Below are positions 26,126 to 34,758 of a stretch of 64,000 nt of DNA, piece after piece. The DNA is taken from contig JAFDZI010000007.1 in assembly GCA_018266955.1 (NCBI GenBank), forward strand, positions 1 through 64,000, given 5' to 3'. This stretch comes from Bacteroidota bacterium (lineage in GTDB: Bacteria; Bacteroidota; Bacteroidia; Flavobacteriales; Weeksellaceae). Below the pieces are notes generated by a model. The model saw nothing but the letters and a program-made list of their open reading frames with translations. It was not told the DNA's origin and did not search any database. Made by a program: the position numbers and the translations under genes. Each line of letters begins with the position of its first letter. Position 1 is the stretch's first letter.

Positions 26126-27238
26126 ATGAAAAGTTTTTTTCCTGTATTCATCTTATTTATATCAAACTTATTTGCTGCTCAAATCAAAGAGCATGAAAAA
26201 ATCATTGATTCTATTTCAAATAAAAAATGGTCTGAAAATAATTTGAATTTGGACAGCCTTGCCCATCCAACTTTCACTAGTATTAAAACAAAATTAGCAG
26301 ACACCATTTATATTCCTAAAAAATCAATTGCCCCCAATGGTCCTTCGGAAATGCCACTTACTCCCTTTGGCTTAGTAAAATACAAAGACCCACAAAGGTG
26401 GTATTTTATGGGGCAGAATAATTTGGTTTTTAACCAAGCATCCTTTTCCAATTGGAATGCCGGAGGAAACAATAACATAGGAGTAATTGCAAAAATAAAC
26501 TATAATATTAGCTATAAAAAAGACAAACATTTTTTAGAGAATATTTTCCAATTTGGATTTGGATTTGTGACCACCAATGGGCAACCAACCAAAAAAACCG
26601 ACGACTACATCAACATTACCTCCAACTATGGATATGACATTGGTAAAAATTATTACTTGTCTTCTGGGATACAGTTTGTAACTCAATTTGGACCTGGATA
26701 CAACTACAATACTACTCTAGATCCTGTGTTTGATGATAGAATTTCGAAATTTATGGCTCCTGGTTACCTGAATATTGGTTTAGGTCTTTCTTATAACCCT
26801 AATGAAAACTTACAAATTATCTTTAGACCCATCAACGGAAGATTCACTTTTGTAACCGATCCTCTGTTGCAAAAAGCTGGTAAATATGGATTGTTGAATG
26901 ATGGCCAAAACCTAAGAACTGAACTCGGAGCTCGACTTAACTTCATCTACAGACTCAATATTCATAAGGGAATATATCTAGACAACCAACTGAACTTATT
27001 TTCCAATTATTTAGAACATATTGAGCGAGTAAATATGTCTTATAACGCTGCATTAAACATAAAATTCAACAAATACATTACTACTGTTGTTAACTTGGAT
27101 CTTTTGTATGATCATTATCAAATTCAGAAACTACAAACCAAACAAACCCTAGGCATTGGATTTATTTACAATCTAGGAGCACAAAATATTGAAAAAGACA
27201 ATAGAAAAAAGGTAATTAAACCGATTATAACTAAATAA
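26126..27238 (+). CDS. DUF3078 family exported protein, first of a tandem pair
   Basis: A 370-residue protein with a signal peptide (FILFISNLFAAQ) and an additional linker of about 80 residues before the DUF3078 domain. The domain begins with the family hallmark GQNNLVFNQASFSNWNAGG and continues as alternating amphipathic strands ending in LGIGFIYNLGA, consistent with an outer-membrane barrel. It is paralogous to the next gene: the segments FSNYLEHIERV and NLDLLYDHYQIQKLQTKQTLG have direct counterparts there. The gene is 13 bp from its partner, so they are cotranscribed. Function of the family is unknown. Confidence 0.82.
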   Translation: MKSFFPVFILFISNLFAAQIKEHEKIIDSISNKKWSENNLNLDSLAHPTFTSIKTKLADTIYIPKKSIAPNGPSEMPLTPFGLVKYKDPQRWYFMGQNNLVFNQASFSNWNAGGNNNIGVIAKINYNISYKKDKHFLENIFQFGFGFVTTNGQPTKKTDDYINITSNYGYDIGKNYYLSSGIQFVTQFGPGYNYNTTLDPVFDDRISKFMAPGYLNIGLGLSYNPNENLQIIFRPINGRFTFVTDPLLQKAGKYGLLNDGQNLRTELGARLNFIYRLNIHKGIYLDNQLNLFSNYLEHIERVNMSYNAALNIKFNKYITTVVNLDLLYDHYQIQKLQTKQTLGIGFIYNLGAQNIEKDNRKKVIKPIITK

Positions 27239-27251
27239 AAAAATACGAAAA

Positions 27252-28175
27252 ATGAGAAAATTTATTCTTTGTGTCTGCGCAATTACTGGATCGTGGACAA
27301 TGGCTCAAGATAAAGCTGTACAAGATTCAACCCAAACAAAAAATTGGTCTATTGTAGGACAAAATACATTAATGCTGAACCAAGCAGCCTTCTCTAATTG
27401 GGTAGGAGGTGGTGCCAACAATATTGGTTGGTTGGCAGGTGTAAATTACAATATGACTTATGAAAAAGGCAAAGATCTTTGGGAAAACATTGTAATTTTA
27501 GGGTATGGACAAAACAACACGCAAGGTTTAGGCAACAGAAAAACGCAAGATGTTATTAACCTTTCCACCAATTACGGAAGAGAAATCTACAAACATTGGT
27601 ATGCATCTGTTGGTGCTGGATTACTTACCCAATTTGCTCCAGGATATGCAGATGGCAATAATCCTGCTGCTGCTAAGCTCTCCAACTTTATGGCTCCCGG
27701 CTATGTAAATTTAGGCGCCGGTTTCACTTACAAACCAAACGATAACCTTACTGTAACCCTAAGACCTGCCAATGCCAAATGGACTTTTGTACTAGATAAA
27801 GACCTACAATACGCCGGAAATTATGGGCTAAAAAATAATGGGGACTCATCGCTATTTCAATTCGGTTTTTTAGGAACAGCATCCTATAAATTACAACTAA
27901 TGGAGAACATTAGCTTGATGAATACCGCCTCTGTTTTCTCTAATTACCTAGACCATCCGGATCGTTTGGTGTTGGGTTATAGTGGCGCACTGAATATGAA
28001 AATAAACAAATACATTTCCTCCAACATTACCTTGGATTTATTGTACGACCACAATCAAATTCAAAAAACGCAGCTGAAGCAAACCTTAGGCGTAGGCTTG
28101 GCTTACACCATAGACAATGGCATGAAAAGATCGGAAAACAAAAACAACCAATCGTGGAAAGTCGATAAAAAATAA
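27252..28175 (+). CDS. DUF3078 family exported protein, second of a tandem pair
   Basis: A 307-residue paralogue of the preceding protein, lacking its N-terminal linker. The signal peptide ends GSWTMAQ. The DUF3078 core starts GQNTLMLNQAAFSNWVGGG, passes through PGYVNLGAGFTYKPNDNL and ends near QTLGVGLAYTI. The strong similarity over the barrel part points to a tandem duplication that later diverged in the N-terminal region. The last residues (MKRSENKNNQSW) are polar and probably disordered. A terminator follows. Confidence 0.82.
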   Translation: MRKFILCVCAITGSWTMAQDKAVQDSTQTKNWSIVGQNTLMLNQAAFSNWVGGGANNIGWLAGVNYNMTYEKGKDLWENIVILGYGQNNTQGLGNRKTQDVINLSTNYGREIYKHWYASVGAGLLTQFAPGYADGNNPAAAKLSNFMAPGYVNLGAGFTYKPNDNLTVTLRPANAKWTFVLDKDLQYAGNYGLKNNGDSSLFQFGFLGTASYKLQLMENISLMNTASVFSNYLDHPDRLVLGYSGALNMKINKYISSNITLDLLYDHNQIQKTQLKQTLGVGLAYTIDNGMKRSENKNNQSWKVDKK

Positions 28176-28199
28176 TTTCAAAAAAAAATACACGACAAC

Positions 28200-28236
28200 A
28201 AAAACCGTTTCATCGTATATGCTGGAATGGTTTTTT
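28200..28236 (+). terminator. Intrinsic terminator of the DUF3078 pair
   Basis: Arms AAAACCGTTTCA / TGGAATGGTTTT (two G-T pairs), followed by T. It starts 25 bp after the stop codon. Confidence 0.75.
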
Positions 28237-28327
28237 ACTTTAATATTATCCTTAAAACTAAAAATGCATCTTAGATAAAGTATATGATTTTACAAGGCTC
28301 AATTCAATTTTTAAGATGAATAAATTG

Positions 28328-28335
28328 TAAATTTG
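28328..28335 (+). promoter_or_regulatory. -7 element of mnmA
   Basis: TAAATTTG, 41 nt before the ATG at 28377. Confidence 0.5.
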
Positions 28336-28376
28336 CAGATTGAAATTTTTATACTCAATCTCTTATCATTATCATC

Positions 28377-29564
28377 ATGAAAATAGTTGTTGGACTTTCC
28401 GGAGGTGTAGATTCTAGTGTTGCTGCCTATTTACTAAAACAGCAAGGCCACGAAGTTATTGGACTTTTTATGAGAAACTGGAACGACGCTTCGGTTACTT
28501 TGGAGGACGAATGTCCATGGATAGAAGACAGCAATGATGCGCTGATGGTCGCTCAGAAATTGGGTATTCCTTTTCAGGTAATCGACATGAGCGACCTGTA
28601 CAAGGAAAGAATTGTGGATTATATGTTTGATGAGTACCAAAAAGGCAGAACGCCCAATCCCGATGTATTGTGTAACCGTGAAGTAAAATTTGATGTTTTT
28701 CTCCAAACTGCTTTAGCATTGGGTGCCGACAAAGTAGCCACTGGGCATTATGCACGATTGGGTTCTTTTCAAAACGAAGATGGAGAGGAGGTTTATCAAT
28801 TATTAGCAGGTAAAGACAACAACAAAGATCAGAGTTATTTTCTTTGCCAACTCAACCAACAGCAACTCTCCAAAGCATTGTTCCCTATTGGCGAACTCAC
28901 CAAACCTGAGGTTAGAGAAATAGCCAAAGAAATAGGATTGGTAACAGCTGATAAAAAAGACTCACAAGGATTATGTTTTATCGGAAAAGTACGACTTCCT
29001 GATTTTTTAAAACAACAACTGCAACCCAAAGAAGGTGAGATTGTCGAAATTTTTGACAACTACAAAGGTTTTCACATTGATGTTCCCACATTTAATTCAA
29101 AAGAAGAAGAATTAATTTATTTATCTTCCAAAATGCAATACCACAAAGAAGATGGGAAAGTGATAGGCAAACATCAAGGGGCGCAATATTTTACTATAGG
29201 ACAAAGCAAAGGCTTGGGAATCGGCGGGCACAAAGAAAGTTGCTTTATTATCTCTAGAGATATGACCAATAACATCATTTTTGTAGGAGAAGGCAGAAAT
29301 TTCCCTGGTCTATTCAGAAAAGCATTAATGATAAACAATAGCGAAGTACATTGGGTAAGGCAAGATCTTAAACTGAAAACAGGAGCATCCATGGAGGTTA
29401 TGGCCAGAATCAGATATCGTCAAAGCTTAGAAAAAGCAACCATTTATCAATTTGATAATGCTTTTTACATGGAATTTGAAAACCCACAATCCGCCATTGC
29501 TGAAGGCCAATTTGCTGCTTGGTACTTGGATGAAGAACTGATAGGCTCAGGAGTAATCTCTTAA
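28377..29564 (+). CDS. mnmA: tRNA-specific 2-thiouridylase MnmA
   Basis: Installs the 2-thio group on uridine 34 of Lys, Glu and Gln tRNAs. The 395-residue enzyme has the PP-loop [10 protein letters not shown] (6-15), the catalytic Cys99 in [12 protein letters not shown] and Cys200 in SQGLCFIGK, matching the two-cysteine persulfide mechanism of the E. coli enzyme. The C-terminal beta-barrel domain is present ([25 protein letters not shown]). It needs a sulfur donor from a cysteine desulfurase, which is not encoded in this window. Confidence 0.96.
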   Translation: MKIVVGLSGGVDSSVAAYLLKQQGHEVIGLFMRNWNDASVTLEDECPWIEDSNDALMVAQKLGIPFQVIDMSDLYKERIVDYMFDEYQKGRTPNPDVLCNREVKFDVFLQTALALGADKVATGHYARLGSFQNEDGEEVYQLLAGKDNNKDQSYFLCQLNQQQLSKALFPIGELTKPEVREIAKEIGLVTADKKDSQGLCFIGKVRLPDFLKQQLQPKEGEIVEIFDNYKGFHIDVPTFNSKEEELIYLSSKMQYHKEDGKVIGKHQGAQYFTIGQSKGLGIGGHKESCFIISRDMTNNIIFVGEGRNFPGLFRKALMINNSEVHWVRQDLKLKTGASMEVMARIRYRQSLEKATIYQFDNAFYMEFENPQSAIAEGQFAAWYLDEELIGSGVIS

Positions 29565-29593
29565 TTATACAACGGGTTTGCTTTTCTAAAGCC

Positions 29594-29648
29594 TTGGGTA
29601 GTGTTACACCTCATCATTGTTGAACATGTAGTTTATTCTACTACCCAA
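29594..29648. repeat. 9-bp inverted repeat between converging genes
   Basis: TTGGGTAGT (29594-29602) and ACTACCCAA (29640-29648), 37 bp apart; the right arm overlaps the last codons of the dehydrogenase gene. It could be a weak terminator for mnmA, but there is no T tract. Confidence 0.35.
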
Positions 29649-30570
29649 ATTGGGCTATAATTTTGTCCACAATGATTTGTGCTAGTTTTTCTTTGCTTTG
29701 AATGGTCCATCCGCCAATATGAGGAGTAAGGATGACACGGTTGGATTGAAGAAGAAATTCTAAATCATCACTTTTATGATCAAGGCTTTCGAAGGAAGAC
29801 TTTTCGTATTCCAAAACATCCAAACAAGCGCCTTTAACTTTACCTTTTTTTAAAGCCAAGACTAAATCACTGGTTTTTACATTTTTACCTCGTGCAGTAT
29901 TGACCAAATAAAAATCTTTCTTCATTTTCGAAATAAAATCCTCATCAATCAGGTAGTGTGTGGTTTCAGTTAAAGGAATATGCAAGCTGAGAATATCTGC
30001 TTGTTGTTGCAATTCTTCTAAACTTACTTGTTGTGCAAAAGCATCACCTATTTCCTCCAGAATATCATAAAAAATAACTTTACAACCAAAACCAGACAAA
30101 CGCTTCGCAGTTGCTTTGCCCATATTTCCGTAACCAATAAGGCCAACGGTTTTCCCCAATAATTCATCACCTCTATTTTCTTCTCTAAGCCAAATACCGT
30201 TTTTTACTTCTGTAGATGAAGAGTACAATTTATGCATGAGCATCAACAACATACCCAAAACATGTTCCGCCACCGAATCTCGATTTCCTTCCGGAGAATT
30301 AATGAGCGTTATCCCCAATTCTTCTGCCACTTGCACTTGAATATTTTCCATACCTGCACCTACGCGAGCTATGAATTTTAAATGAGAGGCTTTTCTTAAA
30401 AATGGTTCATCCAAAGGTATTCTACTCCGGATGATAACCCCTTCATATTGATGGATTTTATCCAATATTTCTTTGTAGGACGACTGGTGATCTTCATCCA
30501 CCACAAAGCCTTTATCCGCCAATTGTTGGGCAATTAGAGGATGGTTTTTATCAATTTGTAAAACGCGCAT
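29641..30570 (-). CDS. D-2-hydroxyacid dehydrogenase, 3-phosphoglycerate dehydrogenase-like
   Basis: A 309-residue NAD-dependent D-2-hydroxyacid dehydrogenase. The Rossmann motif is GKTVGLIGYGNMGKATAKRL; the catalytic Arg lies in the VNTARG segment and the His in LTPHIGGWT. It lacks the C-terminal ACT regulatory domain of long PGDH forms, so it belongs to the short class. In Flavobacteria this type is usually annotated as phosphoglycerate dehydrogenase (serine synthesis), but the substrate is not proven by sequence, and glyoxylate or hydroxypyruvate reductase remains possible. It is the third gene of a minus-strand unit, 20 bp after the thioesterase. Confidence 0.82.
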   Translation of the reverse strand: MRVLQIDKNHPLIAQQLADKGFVVDEDHQSSYKEILDKIHQYEGVIIRSRIPLDEPFLRKASHLKFIARVGAGMENIQVQVAEELGITLINSPEGNRDSVAEHVLGMLLMLMHKLYSSSTEVKNGIWLREENRGDELLGKTVGLIGYGNMGKATAKRLSGFGCKVIFYDILEEIGDAFAQQVSLEELQQQADILSLHIPLTETTHYLIDEDFISKMKKDFYLVNTARGKNVKTSDLVLALKKGKVKGACLDVLEYEKSSFESLDHKSDDLEFLLQSNRVILTPHIGGWTIQSKEKLAQIIVDKIIAQFG

Positions 30571-30590
30571 GAGCGGAAATTTTAGGAAAA

Positions 30591-31106
30591 TTATTTTTCT
30601 GAGAATAGTTTTTTCAATTCTACAGATTCTTCAGGCTTCATTCTTCCGGAAAGAATAAGCGATAATTCTTTTCTTCTTAAAGCGGCCAAATGTCTTTCTT
30701 TTTCTATGATGGTTACTGGCACCATTTCTGGTATTTTCACAGGCACATTGTTCTCATCCACAGCTACAAAAGTGTAAATGCCTTCGTTGGTATGAATTTT
30801 CTTTTTTAAAATAGGATCATCCAACCAAACATCTACATAGATCTCCATAGAAGTGGAAAAAGCGCGGGAAACTTTAGATTCCAAAACCACTACACCTCCT
30901 TCTGGTATGGGATGTTTAAAAGAAACATGATTAACAGATGCCGTTACCACACGGGTTTCGCTATGTCTGGATGCAGATATAGCAGCACATCTATCCATTT
31001 TTGCTAGTAATTCGCCCCCAAATAAATTTTTTAGAGAGTTGGTTTCGTTAGGTAACACGATATTGGTCATGATGGTTAATGACTCGGATGCTTGTTTACT
31101 TTCCAT
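30591..31106 (-). CDS. Acyl-CoA thioesterase, hotdog fold
   Basis: A 171-residue hotdog-fold thioesterase of the YciA/cytosolic acyl-CoA hydrolase type. The N-terminal strand-turn NETNSLKNLFGGELLAKMDRCAAISASRH carries the catalytic Asn/Asp region (shown here only as the family segment around residues 20-48), then VVTASVNHVSF and VFVAV-type strands (IYTFVAVDENN). It overlaps the HU-CCDC81 gene by 11 bp, indicating coupling. It probably hydrolyses medium or long acyl-CoAs in the cytoplasm. Confidence 0.87.
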   Translation of the reverse strand: MESKQASESLTIMTNIVLPNETNSLKNLFGGELLAKMDRCAAISASRHSETRVVTASVNHVSFKHPIPEGGVVVLESKVSRAFSTSMEIYVDVWLDDPILKKKIHTNEGIYTFVAVDENNVPVKIPEMVPVTIIEKERHLAALRRKELSLILSGRMKPEESVELKKLFSEK

Positions 31107-31812
31107 AAAGTTTATTTTTGGATGGAGATTTTGGAGTTAATGTATCTACCTTTACCGAATCGGTTTGGAGTGTATTTACAACAGGGGGTTTGGCGTCCTT
31201 TTTTTCTATTCTATGGGTTGAATTTTTTACCGAAACATCAGCGAATGACTTCTTCCCAAAGAGTAAATCTTGTTGTGTATAAGCCAAAACACACAAGCCA
31301 ACAATTGGAACAGCCACCAAAAAGGTCCATAAAAGAAAGGAATTGAACGATCCGGATGCTGATTTTTTTAAATATTTATTTCGGTAAGTACTCGGTTTTT
31401 GTACATCGGCAAGTTTAATTTCTTCTAAACCAAAAAAATCAGAGTTTTCGGACTCTATTCTTTCTCCATGTAAACAAAGTTGAGTTTCATTCAAATAAAA
31501 ATCTCCTAAACCTTCCTTGTGAATTGATGGGGCATTTTGTAATTGACTCTTCAAGGATTCGATTTCAGATTTCAATTGCGTTTCCACCTGTTCTGGGGTC
31601 AAATTATTTCGTTTAGCCACAAACTGAACAAAACCTTCATCGTTTTGTACGAGGATATCGGTAAAAATAATTTGTTGTGAGGGAGGCAAAATTGTTTTGC
31701 TTTCCTGATGATAGGAAGCACTGGTTTTTTCTACGATAAAACTCCCTAATCCAGGAACAGATGCTTTCCCAAATAGTTTTAAAAACGCTACGATGTCTGC
31801 TGAAATATTCAT
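31096..31812 (-). CDS. HU-CCDC81-type membrane protein, no SPOR domain
   Basis: A 238-residue protein with two HU-like CCDC81 modules (about 1-55 and 60-125: VPGLGSFIVEKTSASYH, GLGDFYLNETQLCLHG), a single membrane helix (about 158-178, FLLWTFLVAVPIVGLCVLAY), and a 60-residue polar tail rich in Lys and Thr. Relatives in Bacteroidota often continue into a peptidoglycan-binding SPOR domain; this one stops before it, so either the gene is shortened or the SPOR part was never there. No frameshifted remnant is obvious. It heads the unit with the thioesterase and dehydrogenase genes. Confidence 0.75.
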   Translation of the reverse strand: MNISADIVAFLKLFGKASVPGLGSFIVEKTSASYHQESKTILPPSQQIIFTDILVQNDEGFVQFVAKRNNLTPEQVETQLKSEIESLKSQLQNAPSIHKEGLGDFYLNETQLCLHGERIESENSDFFGLEEIKLADVQKPSTYRNKYLKKSASGSFNSFLLWTFLVAVPIVGLCVLAYTQQDLLFGKKSFADVSVKNSTHRIEKKDAKPPVVNTLQTDSVKVDTLTPKSPSKNKLYGK

Positions 31813-31819
31813 TTGCCTG

Positions 31820-31827
31820 CAAATTTA
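31820..31827 (-). promoter_or_regulatory. -7 element of the HU-CCDC81 operon
   Basis: TAAATTTG, 7 nt before the ATG at 31812: a very short leader. Confidence 0.55.
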
Positions 31828-31953
31828 GATATTTTTATCGAAAAGATAGAGCATTGATTTTAATGCATTATGTTCTGATTTAAAAAATTACGGAAAACCA
31901 CAATGGCTTTCCGTAATTTAATTGAGAAACTTATGAAACTTTGTAGCTCCAAT

Positions 31954-34071
31954 TTATTTGAATTTTAAATTGAGTCCCACCATAAAATTAGCCTTGGCTT
32001 GAGCGTAATAATACGGCACACCATAGTCAGCTCCGTAATTGGTGTATCGTGTATTAAAGATATTATTCACCAAAAGATTCAGCGCAATATCTGTTGTTCC
32101 CCATTGGGTTTTGTAAGACGCCATGAAATCTGATAACTGATAGGACTTGAGAGCAAATTCTTCAGTTTCTGTATTGTTGATGTATTGTTTGCCCACCCAT
32201 TTATTCATTAAAGTAAAAGACAAAAAGCGATTCGGTTGGTAAGTTAAAGCCAAATTCCCTATATAATTAGGCGAGAAAGCAATTGTGGTATCTCCTAGGG
32301 ATTGCAGTCCACCCGAAGTCTCTATAGTATAATTTTTATTTTTGTTTTGGCTAATGGTTGTATTTCCTTGTATGGTCCATTGATGGTTAATTTTATAGGA
32401 AGCCTCAACTTCTAAACCTCTACGATAACTTTCTCCCACATTTTCGTGTAAAGGAGCACCCACATCGTTCAACGCGCCGGTCAATACCAACTGGTCTTTG
32501 TACAACATATAATACAGATTGGCTGATAGTTTCAGTCCTTTCCACTGGGTTTGGTAGCCCAATTCAAAATCATGTAGCTTTTCTGGCCTCACATTAGGGT
32601 TAGCAATCAAGTCGCTTCGTACAGGTTCGCGGTGTGCATTGGCATAAGAAGTGTAGAGTACACCAGAAGCCGTGCGGAAATTAACTCCTATTTTGGGATT
32701 GACAAAGGAATAATTTTTATCGAAATCTGGAGCTTCTTCTGGGCTGGTTTTGTCCGACATAACTTGGTAAGCAATGTTTCTCACCTGTAAATCTCCGAAT
32801 ATTTCAAACTGATTGATTTGATATAATGCTTTGGCATAAGATGAAATTTCATTTTTTACACTATGGTTTCTATAATACTCAATAGGCAAATTGAATTGTT
32901 GAAGATAAGAGCCACTCATAATTTTTCCAAAGTGCTCACCATAATACTGATTGGCTATTACCCCAAAACTTAAATCCCATTGTTGCAATTGACCATTCAA
33001 CTCGGAAACAAAACCATAAAATTTATTGTCTAGCCATTTTTGTCGAATTAAATCAATCCGGCTAATGGTACTTCCGCCAACCACGATATTTTCTAAACCA
33101 TATTTAGATAACTTTTGGTTGGACTTATAGTTGTCATAATAGCCCGCTCCTTTAGTAAAATGCACTGTTGTATTGAGTTTCCATCGGTTGGAAAATTTTT
33201 GCTCCCACAACAAATGATAGTGTTGTTGTTTGTAATTATCGGTTTCATTTTCATAAAACCCAATAATATCGCCATTTGCATTATATATTTCTCCCGCAGA
33301 ATTGTAGGTAGGATTGTTTTCGTATTGCTCTTTAGAAATTCCATTCCATGCCTGATAGGTTCTTTCTTTTCCGCCAAAAGTTAAAAATCGTAACTTGGTA
33401 TTTCCGCTTTTGTACAAAGCAGCAAAGTTGTACGATTGCAAATCGGAAAACGACCTATCAATATACCCATCGGATTTGATAAGGGAATACCGTCCCATCA
33501 TGGTTAATTTTCCGTTCATTAAACTTCCTGTCGCCGCTTCAAAACTATGTTTGTGCGTATTGAAAGATCCATAGGAATTTTGGGTTGAAAAATATGCTTT
33601 TTCAGCAGGATCCTGACTGATAATGTTGATACTTCCTCCAAAAGAAGCAACCCCATTGGTAGATGTACCCACCCCTCTTTGAATGACGATTGCTGATGCA
33701 GAAGAGGTTATATCGGGAACATTAACAAAAAAAGTTCCTTGTGACTCGCTATCGTTGTACGGAACACCATTCAGCATAACATTTATCCTTGTACCATCAA
33801 CGCCTCTAATTTTTAATCCCGTATAGCCTACGCCATTTCCTGCATCGGAAGTTGCCTCTAAGGAAGGTTGATTTTTGAGTAATATGGGTAAGTCCTGCCC
33901 CATATTTTTGGATTCCAAATCTCGCTTTACATAAACAATGTCTTTGGTAACTGGAAGTTTTTTCAGGATAGAAACCTCATTGATATCCTGAATTTTTAGT
34001 GAATCTTGCACAGCTTGTTGTGCAAAGAAGAATGGACCTACGCATAGGCCACAAAAAATAAATCCTTTCAT
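31954..34071 (-). CDS. TonB-dependent receptor under TPP riboswitch control (thiamine uptake)
   Basis: A 705-residue outer-membrane TonB-dependent transporter. A signal peptide (CGLCVGPFFFAQQ) is followed by the plug domain (SILKKLPVTKDIVYVKRD, GLKIRGVDGTRINVMLNGVP, IVIQRGVGTSTNGVASFGG) and a 22-strand-type barrel ending in FMVGLNLKFK. There is no carboxypeptidase-like N-terminal extension and no SusD partner. A TPP riboswitch with its own promoter lies directly upstream, so the substrate is probably thiamine, a phosphate ester or a precursor. Riboswitch-controlled outer-membrane receptors of this kind are established in Bacteroides. Confidence 0.92.
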   Translation of the reverse strand: MKGFIFCGLCVGPFFFAQQAVQDSLKIQDINEVSILKKLPVTKDIVYVKRDLESKNMGQDLPILLKNQPSLEATSDAGNGVGYTGLKIRGVDGTRINVMLNGVPYNDSESQGTFFVNVPDITSSASAIVIQRGVGTSTNGVASFGGSINIISQDPAEKAYFSTQNSYGSFNTHKHSFEAATGSLMNGKLTMMGRYSLIKSDGYIDRSFSDLQSYNFAALYKSGNTKLRFLTFGGKERTYQAWNGISKEQYENNPTYNSAGEIYNANGDIIGFYENETDNYKQQHYHLLWEQKFSNRWKLNTTVHFTKGAGYYDNYKSNQKLSKYGLENIVVGGSTISRIDLIRQKWLDNKFYGFVSELNGQLQQWDLSFGVIANQYYGEHFGKIMSGSYLQQFNLPIEYYRNHSVKNEISSYAKALYQINQFEIFGDLQVRNIAYQVMSDKTSPEEAPDFDKNYSFVNPKIGVNFRTASGVLYTSYANAHREPVRSDLIANPNVRPEKLHDFELGYQTQWKGLKLSANLYYMLYKDQLVLTGALNDVGAPLHENVGESYRRGLEVEASYKINHQWTIQGNTTISQNKNKNYTIETSGGLQSLGDTTIAFSPNYIGNLALTYQPNRFLSFTLMNKWVGKQYINNTETEEFALKSYQLSDFMASYKTQWGTTDIALNLLVNNIFNTRYTNYGADYGVPYYYAQAKANFMVGLNLKFK

Positions 34072-34129
34072 TCTTTTAAATTTAATAGTTAAAATTTATT
34101 GGAATAAAAGGGGCGATAAAAGAACCAAA

Positions 34130-34161
34130 TACTGAAATTTTTGAATAAAAAACATTCAGTA
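34130..34161 (-). promoter_or_regulatory. Hairpin in the TPP leader (candidate expression platform)
   Basis: Perfect 7-bp arms TACTGAA / TTCAGTA on the minus strand, with a T/A-rich loop, lie just after the aptamer and 59 nt before the receptor ATG. It could be a terminator or a sequestering stem controlled by ligand binding. Confidence 0.5.
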
Positions 34162-34167
34162 CTTTAC

Positions 34168-34240
34168 AATTTTCCCTAAACAGCATTACCTGTTCTAGGT
34201 TCCATGGGTATCATCTCAGCCTTTATGGGGCACCCCTTAA
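34168..34240 (-). ncRNA. TPP riboswitch (THI element)
   Basis: On the minus strand the conserved blocks appear in order: GGGGTGCC, GGCTGAGA, TACCC, GAACCT, then ACAGGTAATGCTG and TAGGGAA. These are the aptamer core that binds the pyrimidine and pyrophosphate of thiamine pyrophosphate. The short variable arm (CATAAA between GGGGTGCCC and GGCTGAGA) is within the usual range. It starts about 3 nt after the predicted transcription start. Confidence 0.95.
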
Positions 34241-34249
34241 ATTTCTGGG

Positions 34250-34278
34250 CAAAAGTAGAATTATTTTTATTAATTCAA
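34250..34278 (-). promoter_or_regulatory. Promoter of the TPP-riboswitch leader
   Basis: -7 element TACTTTTG (34250-34257) and -33 TTG (34276-34278) with an 18-bp spacer on the minus strand. Predicted start near 34243-34246, immediately before the aptamer. Confidence 0.7.
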
Positions 34279-34326
34279 AAAAAGAATTTAATAAAACAAG
34301 GCTTTATCGTACAATTTGTAGCTAAA

Positions 34327-34758
34327 CTATTGAGTATGATCCGAAATAATTTTCCATTCTTGGTTTATTTTTTGAAAAACAAGAGAAAAAATCCCTCCTG
34401 GAGCATCCTCTTTTCGGATAAGTTTCCATTTCCCATAGACCAAAGCATTTTTTTTGCCCAATAGTGTGATACGAAGATCTGAAAACTCCAACACGCCCAT
34501 TTTTTCGGTAGTAGGATAAGATTTTTTATAATTCTCCAAGGTTTTTTTCCACCCATAAGTAAGACCTCTAGAACCCACAAATACCAAAGAGTCGCTTTTC
34601 CAATAGCCTTGCATATACCCCAGTATATCGCCTTTGTTCCAAGCATTTTTTTGGTTTGCAAGTACTTGTTTTATCTCTTTTTGTTGGGCTTTTACAATAG
34701 GAAAGCCAAAGAACGAAATGGTTAGAATTAATTTAAACCAAAGAGTTTTTATCCGCAT
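34327..34758 (-). CDS. NTF2-like (DUF4440/SnoaL-type) exported protein
   Basis: A 143-residue protein with a signal peptide (LILTISFFGFPIVKAQQ) and one NTF2-like domain: LANQKNAWNKGDILGYMQGYW, DSLVFVGSRGLTYGW, ALVYGKWKLIRK, GIFSLVFQKINQEWKIISDH. Such domains are small cone-shaped folds that bind or isomerise small ligands; no catalytic residues can be assigned. It overlaps the end of rodA by 26 bp and is the last gene of the mre operon, so it may have an envelope role. Confidence 0.8.
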   Translation of the reverse strand: MRIKTLWFKLILTISFFGFPIVKAQQKEIKQVLANQKNAWNKGDILGYMQGYWKSDSLVFVGSRGLTYGWKKTLENYKKSYPTTEKMGVLEFSDLRITLLGKKNALVYGKWKLIRKEDAPGGIFSLVFQKINQEWKIISDHTQ

